In this document: in pieces, positions 34,428 through 43,700 of the stretch | Layout: each line of letters opens with the position of its first letter | How positions within the stretch are numbered: the first letter of the stretch is position 1 | From: Anabaena sp051781005 | GTDB taxonomy: Bacteria; Cyanobacteriota; Cyanobacteriia; Cyanobacteriales; Nostocaceae | Length of the DNA stretch: 64,000 nt | Reading direction: 5' to 3' | Assembly: GCF_051781005.1 (NCBI RefSeq) | Contig: NZ_JBPWOA010000031.1 | Location: forward strand, 43,460-107,459 | The notes under the pieces: generated by a model | What the model was told of the DNA's origin: nothing | Database searches by the model: none | Seen by the model: the letters and a program-made list of their open reading frames with translations, nothing else | Program-made: the position numbers and the translations under genes

Positions 34428-35861
34428 ATGATCCCAGATAATTTTCCGAAAAAATTACGCCAAGAAGCAAAACTTTGGCGAGATGAAGGACTTATTAGTT
34501 CTTCTCAACACCAGCAACTAGCAGACCGTTATCAATTTAATAAAATAGAAGCGGCTGCACGAGAAAGTTCTGGATTAATTGCCGTTGCCGCAGGTGGCTT
34601 ACTTTTAGGATTAGGCATAATTATCTTTGTAGCAGCAAATTGGCAAACATGGTCAAGAGAAGTCAAGTTTATTTTGTTAATGAGTTGGTTTCTGTCTACT
34701 GCTATCACTGGTTTTTATACTTGGAGAGAACCAACACTCAAGAAATCTGAAAATAAAAAGCCACAACGCGGTAAACGTCTACTAGGAGAGGGGTTGCTAA
34801 TTCTCAGCGCCTTCATTTTAGGGGCAACTTTACTGCTAATGGCGCAAATATTCAATGTTAGCGGTTCTGCTGCTGAGTTATTTTTGGCTTGGGGGTTCGG
34901 TGTTTTAGTGATGGCCTATAGTCTGTCGCTCAATTCTTTAGGTATTTTAGCTATTGTCCTCATCCAAATTGGTTATTGGATAGGACTGAGAGAGTTTTTA
35001 TCCTCTCCTAATGAGTTGAGTTGGGCGCGGTTAGCAGTGCGACATATGCCTCTGCTTTCATGGTTGGCGTTTGTTCCCTTAGCCTATGTCTGCCGTTCAC
35101 GGTGGATTTTTGGGTTAGCTGCTGTAGCCTTTACTGTTTCTTTGCAATATAACCTCAACCCATTACCACTGGCGACTTTTTCTTCTAATGTAGTTCCTTG
35201 GGTGGCATCCTTTGCTTTAGCACTCCCACCGTCATTACTCTGGAGTTATGATGACTTGCTTTTCCCCACGGTTCATTACAGGTTATTTCAACCCCTAGCC
35301 CGTAATTTAGCCTTGGTGTGTTTCAGCGTCGTCTTTTATTTGTTATCTTTCCGTTGGCAATGGCAATCTTTTGGTTTTGGTAATTCGGCAACAAATTCCT
35401 TGAATGTTTTCCAGTCTCTGCCAATAATTGATTTGGGAATTATCAGCGGCTTGGCAGTTTTGCAGTGGTTATTTCTGTTTCGTCATCGTAATAATCCCAC
35501 CCGCAAGGAAGTATTTTTTACGATCACTGTCATTATCATTTTTCTCAGCTTTATTGTCATAGTACCTTTTTGGCATCAAGCTATTAGTCGCATTCCTGAA
35601 TTGGGCATTTTTGTTTTCAATGTCCTGTTGACAACATTAGTTTGGGGACTGATCCAAGAAGGAATGAAGTTAAATAACAGATTTTCTTTTTGGTGCGGTA
35701 TGCTATTGTTTGTCTTGCAAATTATCAGCCGCGTGTTAGAGTACGATACCGATTTATTGTTTAGATCATTGGTGTTTGTATTGTGCGGTTCTGGTCTGAT
35801 TTCTGGGGGTCTTTGGTTTGAACGTCGTTTCCATGAACGTACTGCTACTAAGAAACAGTAG
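34428..35861 (+). CDS. DUF2157 multi-pass membrane protein
   Basis: From the ATG at 34428, with GAGG 5 nt upstream, 477 residues. The soluble N-terminus LRQEAKLWRDEGLIS and the first helix IAVAAGGLLLGLGIIIF are typical of DUF2157. About 10-12 transmembrane helices follow. The function is unknown. It is followed on the same strand by a GDYXXLXY protein, a pairing common in bacteria, so the two likely act together in the membrane. Confidence 0.8.
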   Translation: MIPDNFPKKLRQEAKLWRDEGLISSSQHQQLADRYQFNKIEAAARESSGLIAVAAGGLLLGLGIIIFVAANWQTWSREVKFILLMSWFLSTAITGFYTWREPTLKKSENKKPQRGKRLLGEGLLILSAFILGATLLLMAQIFNVSGSAAELFLAWGFGVLVMAYSLSLNSLGILAIVLIQIGYWIGLREFLSSPNELSWARLAVRHMPLLSWLAFVPLAYVCRSRWIFGLAAVAFTVSLQYNLNPLPLATFSSNVVPWVASFALALPPSLLWSYDDLLFPTVHYRLFQPLARNLALVCFSVVFYLLSFRWQWQSFGFGNSATNSLNVFQSLPIIDLGIISGLAVLQWLFLFRHRNNPTRKEVFFTITVIIIFLSFIVIVPFWHQAISRIPELGIFVFNVLLTTLVWGLIQEGMKLNNRFSFWCGMLLFVLQIISRVLEYDTDLLFRSLVFVLCGSGLISGGLWFERRFHERTATKKQ

Positions 35862-36001
35862 AGAAGCTGTTTAGCTAGAATTAACAGATATACTAAATCT
35901 CTGCGTTAAAAATCCTATTAGTTATTAGTCATTGGTCATTGGTTATTGGTCATTGGTCATTAACAAGTGACAACTAAACAAATTCTAAGCAATTAATTAT
36001 C

Positions 36002-36754
36002 ATGACAAATAAATCACCTGAATCGAATAAACCACCTGAATCCAATAAATCACCTGAATCGAAGAAAACCTTAAGCCCAGAGAAAGAGTTTTCTGAAAAG
36101 TTGACTTTTCGGGATTACTTGATAGCTACTGAGCAAAAAGCTAATGAGCCGCTACCAATTTGGCGGTTAATAGCACCTTTAATGGTACAAATTGGCCTAA
36201 TTTTGGCGGTTCCAACTCAAGCGATGTATACAGATGTAGCGGGTAAATCTGTGGTTTTGCAAACTCTACCTGTATCTTCTAATAATTTGCTGCGGGGGTC
36301 TGCTTTAACGCTTGACTATAATATATCCCGCAGCGAAACTTTGAGAAGATTACCTGGTTGGAGAGATTGGGTAAGACAAAATTCCCTGAGAAACTCACAA
36401 GTAACTCAGGGTAGTGTCTTATATTTGACTTTGCAGGAACAACAATCTTTTAATCGTGATGTTGGTATTCCCAGGGCTTGGAGGCCGGTGCGGGTCAGTA
36501 GTAGTCGGCCTCAGAACTTACGCAATAATCAGGTAGCTTTAAAGGGTAATTATCAAGATGGTTTGATTAATTACGGTTTGGAAAACTATTACATTTCTGA
36601 AGAACAAAGACAGCAGATTAATAATGATCTGTTAGAAACACAGGAAAGCAGAAATGGGCGGAGATCGCCGATAGTGGTAAGAGTGAAAGTAGATCCTCAA
36701 GGTAATGCTGTACCTACGAGTATGTGGATAGGCGATCGCAATTATAGCTTTTAG
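36002..36754 (+). CDS. GDYXXLXY domain protein (DUF2157 partner)
   Basis: A 250-residue protein with one N-terminal membrane helix (LIAPLMVQIGLILAVPTQA) and an extracytoplasmic beta domain. RGSALTLDYNIS stands for the RGDYxxLxY signature, and LINYGLENYYISEEQRQQI is the conserved C-terminal part. The N-terminus holds a degenerate repeat of (P/S)PESNK, encoded by a short tandem nucleotide repeat at 36013-36066. It lies 140 bp after the DUF2157 gene; the gap has an ATTGGTTATTGGTCATTGG heptad-like run. Confidence 0.8.
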   Translation: MTNKSPESNKPPESNKSPESKKTLSPEKEFSEKLTFRDYLIATEQKANEPLPIWRLIAPLMVQIGLILAVPTQAMYTDVAGKSVVLQTLPVSSNNLLRGSALTLDYNISRSETLRRLPGWRDWVRQNSLRNSQVTQGSVLYLTLQEQQSFNRDVGIPRAWRPVRVSSSRPQNLRNNQVALKGNYQDGLINYGLENYYISEEQRQQINNDLLETQESRNGRRSPIVVRVKVDPQGNAVPTSMWIGDRNYSF

Positions 36755-36990
36755 TCTTGGTGGTGTAAATTCCAGGCTGCACCAAAAGCAGCCCCAGCCC
36801 CGGCTAATAACCCAGTACTCATACCTTGAATAGTTTTTTCTACTGGGTTTTTAGTCAAACATTCGCTGCTGATTGAATCAGCACTCAAGCACATTTTGCT
36901 TTCTGCCCAAGCAGAAGTTCCGCCTAAGATGACACCAGATATACTACAGGAAACAACGAGGAGTAACAGGCGCTTACTTTTTCTATCCAT
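36751..36990 (-). CDS. Small exported hypothetical protein
   Basis: From the ATG at 36990, 79 residues. A signal peptide MDRKSKRLLLLVVSCSISGV leads to a probable AWA-E cleavage site. The mature part has two Cys and a glycine/alanine-rich helix (GMSTGLLAGAGAAFGAAW) like a glycine zipper. The longer frame to 37125 lacks a good start. Its end overlaps the tail of the convergent gene by 4 bp. Family unknown. Confidence 0.5.
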   Translation of the reverse strand: MDRKSKRLLLLVVSCSISGVILGGTSAWAESKMCLSADSISSECLTKNPVEKTIQGMSTGLLAGAGAAFGAAWNLHHQD

Positions 36991-37146
36991 AGATGGATGT
37001 GTAAAATAGAAGAGTGAGGTTTTGTTCTCAACTACTTTACACTCTTTTTGTAATTTAGCAACAGGTGACATGAGGCAGGGAGCATAAGTACTTACTTCCT
37101 CATCTCCCCAATTACCAATTACCAATTACCAGCCTAAATAAGATAC

Positions 37147-37275
37147 GAAGAAATACATAATTTGTCTGAATCAGGATACCCAGGATTAAAGGATGAACAG
37201 GATGAAAAGATACATAATTTGTCTGAATCAGGATGCCCAAGATTAAAGGATGAACAGGATGAAGAAATACATAGG
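37147..37275. repeat. 57-bp tandem repeat, about 2.2 copies
   Basis: TACATAATTTGTCTGAATCA begins units at 37154 and 37211, and a partial third starts at 37268. Each has GGATTAAAGGATGAACAGGATG or a near copy. The GGATGAACAGGAT core also appears in reverse complement near 40500. Confidence 0.85.
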
Positions 37276-37348
37276 GCTTGCTGATTAAATCCTACGAATC
37301 CTCAAATCCTGTAAATCCTGATTATGACTACTAAATATCTGAATTAGG

Positions 37349-39184
37349 TTAGTCAATCTTCAAGTTGAAAGGTAAGCGGGCATAAATTCCTTGAGGATCG
37401 TTCATTTTGTTTAAAATTGAAATTTCCTGTTGTAATTTCTCAAATTCTGCTAAAAGCGGATTAGCTGATTTGATTGGAGTTTTTTCAATCCCTAATTTTG
37501 CTTGTGCTTCTTGCACTTTACGCCCAAAAAAACGTTCTTGTAAGGTTGTCGCTCGCGGATATTCTTGTAATTCCCAATCATTCCCTAACTTTGCTTCTTT
37601 GGCAGCATATTCAATGGCGACATTAAGACCACCAATTTCATCAACTAAACCGATTTGCTTGGCTGCTGCACCTGACCAAACTCGCCCTTGGGCAATTTCT
37701 GCTACTTTTTGTTGGGGTAGCTTTCGACCTTGGGCAACTTTATTGATAAACATATTATAAATGCGGTTAACACTGCGCTGATATAGTGCTAATTCTTGGG
37801 GTGATTTTGGACGAGAAACGGTTTGGTTATCGGCATATTTTGCAGTTTTGACTGTATCCCAGGTGATGCCGTTGTTATTTGCTAGTTTTTCACCGTTAAA
37901 TAGTACGCCAAAGACACCTATAGAGCCTGTGATGGTGTTGGGTTCGGCAAAAATGCGGTTGGAGTCGCTGGCTATCCAATAACCACCAGAGGCGGCAATA
38001 TCACCCATTGAAACGATGACTGGTTTGACTTGCCGAGTTAATTTGATTTCTCGTTGTATTATTTCGGAGGCGGTGGCGCTACCACCAGGGCTGTTAATGC
38101 GTAAAACGACAGATTTGACATCTTGATCTTGCCGCAGTTGATTGAAGATTTGAGCAAAGCGATCGCCTCCTATTTCTCCAGTCTCCCCTTTTCCATCGAC
38201 TATTTCACCTTCAGCATAAATGATGGCAATTTTATTTTCTGAGTTACGTTCTACACCCATTGATTTGCCAGAAACTTCAGCGTAATCACTGATGTTAATT
38301 TGCCGGAAACTTTTATCGTCTTTATCACTAGCGGTTAACTTTTTGAGGTCAGTGACTACTTGATCTAGGTAGGCTACCTGATCTATCAAACCATTGGTTT
38401 TGGCGGTGTTAGCTTCTAGAATAGCTTGGTTATCTGCGATCGCTTGCAATTTCTGTGGTTGAATTTTCCGGCTTGTCCCCACAGATGTTCGCCATTCTCC
38501 CCACACGTCATCTAATAATTTCTGCGTTTGTTCTCGATTTTCTGGACTCAGTTTGTCTAGTATAAACGGTTCTACTGCTCCCTTAAATTTCCCCACTCGA
38601 ACTACTTGAACACCTATACCGTATTTCTGCAATGCTCCTGTCAAAAACATCGGCTGTGAACTCAAACCGTTGATTTCTATTAGTCCTACGGGATTCAGAA
38701 CGATATTATTGGCTACCGAACTTAAATAATATTCCCGTTCATTCCAGTCTGTGCCATAGGCGACAATTTTTTTGCCAGATCCACGGAATTTATCTAAAGC
38801 TTGACGGATTTCTTTGAGGGAAGCATAGCCGAGTCCACTAGCTGCACCAGATTTTGTCGCATCTATATAAATACCAACAATGCGCGGATCTTTTTGTGCT
38901 TTTTCTAAAGTTTCTATAACTTTGCGGAGTGTAATTCTATCTTCGTCTACTCCTGTTAAGGTTGTTTGCAGTAAGTCACTGGAACTAGGTTGACTGTCAG
39001 TGATTTTCATAGATAAGTCCAAAACCAGCATGGATTTATCTTTGACTTCTGGCCCCGTATCTTTGGAGCTAGTAGCAACGATAATCAGGAATAATAAGCC
39101 TAGAGTACTGATACCAGAGAAAATAGTCAGCCCCAGTAAGCTACCAATTAAACTAGCAAAAGTTTGTTTAAGAAAGTTAGTCAT
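37349..39184 (-). CDS. sppA: Signal peptide peptidase SppA, long (67K) form
   Basis: A membrane-bound serine protease that degrades signal peptides; in cyanobacteria linked to thylakoid/light acclimation. An N-terminal membrane helix (LTIFSGISTLGLLFLIIVAT) leads to two tandem S49 domains. The catalytic Lys lies in RVGKFKGAVEPF of the first domain and the catalytic Ser in SMGDIAASGGYWIA of the second. The length of 611 residues is normal for the E. coli-like form. It appears monocistronic, though the fni gene lies upstream on the same strand with a short spacer. Confidence 0.93.
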   Translation of the reverse strand: MTNFLKQTFASLIGSLLGLTIFSGISTLGLLFLIIVATSSKDTGPEVKDKSMLVLDLSMKITDSQPSSSDLLQTTLTGVDEDRITLRKVIETLEKAQKDPRIVGIYIDATKSGAASGLGYASLKEIRQALDKFRGSGKKIVAYGTDWNEREYYLSSVANNIVLNPVGLIEINGLSSQPMFLTGALQKYGIGVQVVRVGKFKGAVEPFILDKLSPENREQTQKLLDDVWGEWRTSVGTSRKIQPQKLQAIADNQAILEANTAKTNGLIDQVAYLDQVVTDLKKLTASDKDDKSFRQINISDYAEVSGKSMGVERNSENKIAIIYAEGEIVDGKGETGEIGGDRFAQIFNQLRQDQDVKSVVLRINSPGGSATASEIIQREIKLTRQVKPVIVSMGDIAASGGYWIASDSNRIFAEPNTITGSIGVFGVLFNGEKLANNNGITWDTVKTAKYADNQTVSRPKSPQELALYQRSVNRIYNMFINKVAQGRKLPQQKVAEIAQGRVWSGAAAKQIGLVDEIGGLNVAIEYAAKEAKLGNDWELQEYPRATTLQERFFGRKVQEAQAKLGIEKTPIKSANPLLAEFEKLQQEISILNKMNDPQGIYARLPFNLKID

Positions 39185-39262
39185 TAGTTATTAGTCATGA
39201 GTTATTGGTCTTTAGTCATTAGTAAAAAAAACCAATGACTAAGGAAAGACAACCTGTTTACT

Positions 39263-40327
39263 TTATTGTATGCTGTGCAAACTGTTGGATTGCTTTAACT
39301 GATACAAAGTTCTATTACCAGTACAGAATAATACGGTGGTGATTTCGGCAATTAATACTTCTGCTAAGTCTTGCAGTGCTGTTTCTGATACATCTGCTGC
39401 TTGTAGGAAGGGCATTGCTAAACCAGCGATATCTGCACCGAGAGCGATCGCTTTGGCAACATCTAAGCCATGACGTAAACCCCCAGAAGCAATTAAGGGG
39501 ATTTGCGGAAACTGAGCGCGAATGCTGGTAATACACTCTGCTGTCGGTATCCCCCAATCAGCAAAAGTCCTCCCCAAGCGCCGCTGCAATGACGTTTCTG
39601 CTCTTTCGCTTTCTACCAACGCCCAAGATGTACCACCTGCACCAGCTACATCAATGGCTTGTACTCCCACAGATATCAGTTTTTCTGCCATTGTCGCAGA
39701 AATGCCATTTCCTACTTCTTTGGCAATTACAGGTACTGGCAATTTGCTGCATAAGTTAGCTATTTTGTCAAACAAACCCCGAAAATTGGTATCACCTCTG
39801 GGTTGAATGAACTCTTGCAAAGGGTTAATGTGTAAAATCAAAGCATCTGCTTCTAAAATATCAATAATTCGCAGACATTCATCAACACCACATTGATAAT
39901 TAAGCTGCACTGCACCCAAGTTAGCAAACAGCAGCACATCAGGAGCATATTTGCGAATAGCGAAGGTATCAGCAACTTGGGGTTTTTCCAATGCTACACG
40001 CTGGGAACCCACACCCATTGCTAGTTTATATTGTTGGGCGATTTCTGCCAAACGACGGTTAATGATGCCGGCTCGATCTGTTCCCCCAGTCATGGAGGAG
40101 ATTAATAAAGGTGCGTTCAGGCTTTTTCCTAAAAAATTGGTGCTGATATCAATGTCAGTGCGATCGCATTCCGGTAGACAACAATGAGTAAAGCGATAGC
40201 GTTCTAGTCCAGTAGTGACTTGTTGACATTGTACATCTTCCTCTAGACAGATGCGGATGTGATCTGCTTTGCGATTTTGCGTTTGTGCTGAGGTGCTGGT
40301 AGGAGGGTTCACGGGTAATGATTCCAA
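39263..40327 (-). CDS. fni: Type 2 isopentenyl-diphosphate delta-isomerase (FMN)
   Basis: Interconverts IPP and DMAPP for carotenoids, quinones and phytol. SSMTGGTDRAGIINR, the flavin-binding region MGVGSQR, LHINPLQEFIQPRGD (catalytic Gln), VIAKEVGNG and ASGGLRHGLDVAKA all match type 2 enzymes, which are usual in cyanobacteria. The length of 354 residues is normal. It is upstream of sppA on the same strand. Confidence 0.94.
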   Translation of the reverse strand: MESLPVNPPTSTSAQTQNRKADHIRICLEEDVQCQQVTTGLERYRFTHCCLPECDRTDIDISTNFLGKSLNAPLLISSMTGGTDRAGIINRRLAEIAQQYKLAMGVGSQRVALEKPQVADTFAIRKYAPDVLLFANLGAVQLNYQCGVDECLRIIDILEADALILHINPLQEFIQPRGDTNFRGLFDKIANLCSKLPVPVIAKEVGNGISATMAEKLISVGVQAIDVAGAGGTSWALVESERAETSLQRRLGRTFADWGIPTAECITSIRAQFPQIPLIASGGLRHGLDVAKAIALGADIAGLAMPFLQAADVSETALQDLAEVLIAEITTVLFCTGNRTLYQLKQSNSLHSIQ

Positions 40328-40775
40328 GCTTTTACCTTCATTATTGTGACAGTCCCTAGAAAATTTTCACGAATCAAATAAGATTGCTATGCGAGGCTGC
40401 ATTCCATTGAAACCATAATGAATTTGTTACTAACCCAAGTTGCTAGTTATCTAAATTAAGGCTGGTAATGGGTCATTGGTAATTGGTGATCAAATCCCAG
40501 ACTTCATCCTGTTCATCCTTAAATCCTGGAAATCCTGTTAGCGTAGCTTGGCGTTAGCCATATCTGACAGTTTCCCTAACTAGCAACTTACGTTACTACC
40601 ATTTTTCAATTAAACCATTTTCATTTGCATCGCATAGTGATTTAACACCATTAAGACAATACCTATGCTTCATTAAAACTTTGTGTCAAATTAAGTAATA
40701 ATACCATAGACTTAATTATACAAAACCTAGAAGATAGCAAATAGACTGCTCAATAGTTACAAGGTATAAATCGCA
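40328..40775. other. Promoter region of the giant protease, with repeats
   Basis: About 450 bp without genes, between divergent fni and the protease gene. It holds GGTCATTGGTAATTGG heptads near 40470 and an ATCCTGTTCATCCTTAAATC element near 40505, the reverse complement of the core found at 37190. Promoters for both genes must lie here. Confidence 0.5.
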
Positions 40776-43700
40776 ATGGATGAGCTAATACTACAAGGCA
40801 ATCAGGATGTCTCCCATCCTGTTTCTGGACTGGCAAAAACCGCTTTTTTGGATGGTATTGGTAAAGTTGCCAATCCCCTTGAGGTAACTCACCTTAGTCT
40901 TAATCCATTGCTATCAACCACAATTGAGGCAGTACAAGACTGGTCTAACATAGTACCTGAAACGCTATTATGGGATCATATTTTTGGCTGGCAAAGTTCT
41001 ACTACTAACATCCTGCAACAAGATATCTACCCCACCCTACAGCAGTTTGCACAGTCTCCTGATTTTCAGTCACAGATGCACTCGATTTTTGGAGATAATC
41101 TCAATGCTGGGAAATTAAATGAAATTACTTCTGATTGGTTAGTGGGTAACTTTAGTCTATTGCCACAGATAGAAGTGCTAGACGCATCTGTATTTCCCAC
41201 AAAGACATTAGGCGCTTTTGCTGGAGAAACCAATAAAATTTATCTTTCCGAAAAATTACTTAGCAGTGGTAGCATTGAACTAATTAAAGATATAGTCATA
41301 GAAGAAGTTGGACATTTCCTAGACAAACAAATAAACGTAGCAGACACCCCCGGTGATGAGGGACAATTATTTGCAGCAGTCGTTACAGGTAAACAGCTTA
41401 ACGCAGATCAGATTGCAGAGATTAAAACTGAAGACGATTCAAGCACCATTTTTGTTGATGGTCAACTTTTAACAGTTGAGCAAGCAACTCTACCTACAAT
41501 TACAATTACCGCTAGTGATGTAACTGCGGCTGAAACGGTAGCGGGACAAACTGCAAACCCTGGTAAATTTACCCTCAAACGCACAGGGGATATCACTCCA
41601 GTTTTAGCAGTTAATTATACTGTTAATGGAACTGCAACTAATGGTACAGACTACAATCAATTGACTGGTATTGTTACCTTTGGGGCTGGTTTATCTACAA
41701 CCACAATTGACTTGGCTGTGATTAATGATGCTGTCTTGGAAGCACAAGAAACAGTAATAGTTACATTAGCTAGTAATGCAAATTATCTACTAGGAACAGC
41801 CACAATAGCTACAGTTAACATTGCTGATAACGACAAACCGACAATTACTATCAAAGCTACTGATGCAAGTGCGGCAGAAACTGTAACTGGACAAACCGCA
41901 AATCCTGGTAAATTTACTCTTACACGCACAGGGGATTTAAGTTCATCTCCTACAGTTAATTATACCGTTACAGGTACTGCAACTAATGGGACGGATTATA
42001 ATCAATTGAATGGTACTGCCACCTTTGCATCTGGTTCATCTACAGCCATGATTGATGTAACTGTAATTAATGATCCTCTTTTGGAAGCCCAAGAAACAGT
42101 CGTAGTTACATTAAGCAGTAGTCCTAATTACACTTTAGGAGCAGCAACAACCGCTACAGTTAACCTAGTAGATAACGACAAACCAACAATTACTATCAAA
42201 GCTACTGATGCAAGTGCGGCAGAAACTGTAACAGGACAAACCACAAATCCTGGTAGATTTACTCTCACACGCACAGGAGATTTAAGTTCATCTCCCACGG
42301 TTAATTATACCGTTACGGGTACTGCAACCAATAATATAGATTACGATACATTAACCAAGAGTGTGACTTTTGAAGCTGGTTCAGCTACAGCGATAATTGA
42401 TGTTACTCCCATTGATGATGCTGTATACGAGGGTAATGAAACAGTTATCGTCACTTTGGCAAATAATATAAATTACACTTTAGGAACAGCGAAAACTGCT
42501 ACTGTTAACCTAATAGATAACGATAAACCGACAATTACTATTAAAGCCAGTGATGCAAATGCAGCAGAAACAGTAGCTGGACAAACTGCAAATCCTGGTA
42601 AATTTACTCTGACACGCACAGGGAATAAAACTGCTGCTTTAACTGTCAATTATGCAGTTGCAGGTACAGCAGCTAATGGTATAGATTACAACACATTAAC
42701 TAAAAATGTGACTTTTGCCGCTGGTTCAGCTACGGCGTTAATTGATGTCACTCCCATTGATGATGCTGTATACGAGGGTAATGAAACAGTTATCGTCACT
42801 TTGGCAAATAACGCCAATTATTGGTTAGGAACTGATAAAACTGCCACAGTTAACTTAATAGATAACGATAAACCAACAATTACTATCATTGCTAGTGATG
42901 CAAATGCGGCTGAAACAATAATTGGACAAACTGCAAATCCTGGTAAATTTACTCTGACGCGCACAGGAAATAAAACTGCTGCTTTAACTGTTAATTATAC
43001 AGTGGCGGGTACGGCAACTAATGGTACAGATTACAACACATTAACGAAGAGTGTAACTTTTGCGACTGGTTCAGCTACAGCGATAATTGATGTAAATGTC
43101 AAAGATGATGCTGTATATGAGGGTAATGAAACAGTTATCGTCACTTTGGCAAATAATATAAATTACACTCTAGGAACTGAAACAACTGCCACAGTAACCA
43201 TTGCTGATAATGATATTGCAAGCAATGAGAAGCCGACAATTTCTATTAATGCTAGTGATGCAAATGCGGCTGAAACGTTAGCTGGACAAACTGCAAACTC
43301 TGGTAGATTTACCCTCACTCGTACAGGCAGTACTGCTTCATCTTTAACGGTTAATTACTCTGTGGCGGGTACTGCAAGTAATGGCGCAGATTACAATAAC
43401 TTGAGTGGAACGGTTACATTTGCGGCGGGTTCTTCTACTGCCATAATTAATGTTGCTCCGATTGATGATACTGCGGTTGAAGGTGATGAAACAGTTATAG
43501 TTAATCTCAGCAGTAGTACAAATTATAATCTGGGAACTGCGAAAACTGCTACTGTCAAGATTGTTGATAATGATTATATTTCATTTGATGAGTCTCCTTC
43601 CAGTAATAATCCTACAGGTGCTAATGCAATTGGTGTTTCTTTATCTGGTGATCCTCAAATTGATGGAATTCTTTCTAGTTCCAAGTGGGGTTTTACATGG

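Noticed and set aside
40776..41470. A second HExxH protease site in the N-terminal domain of the giant protein
   Set aside because: The segment reads EEVGH, lacking the first His; this form is usual in relatives and is not a zinc site by itself.
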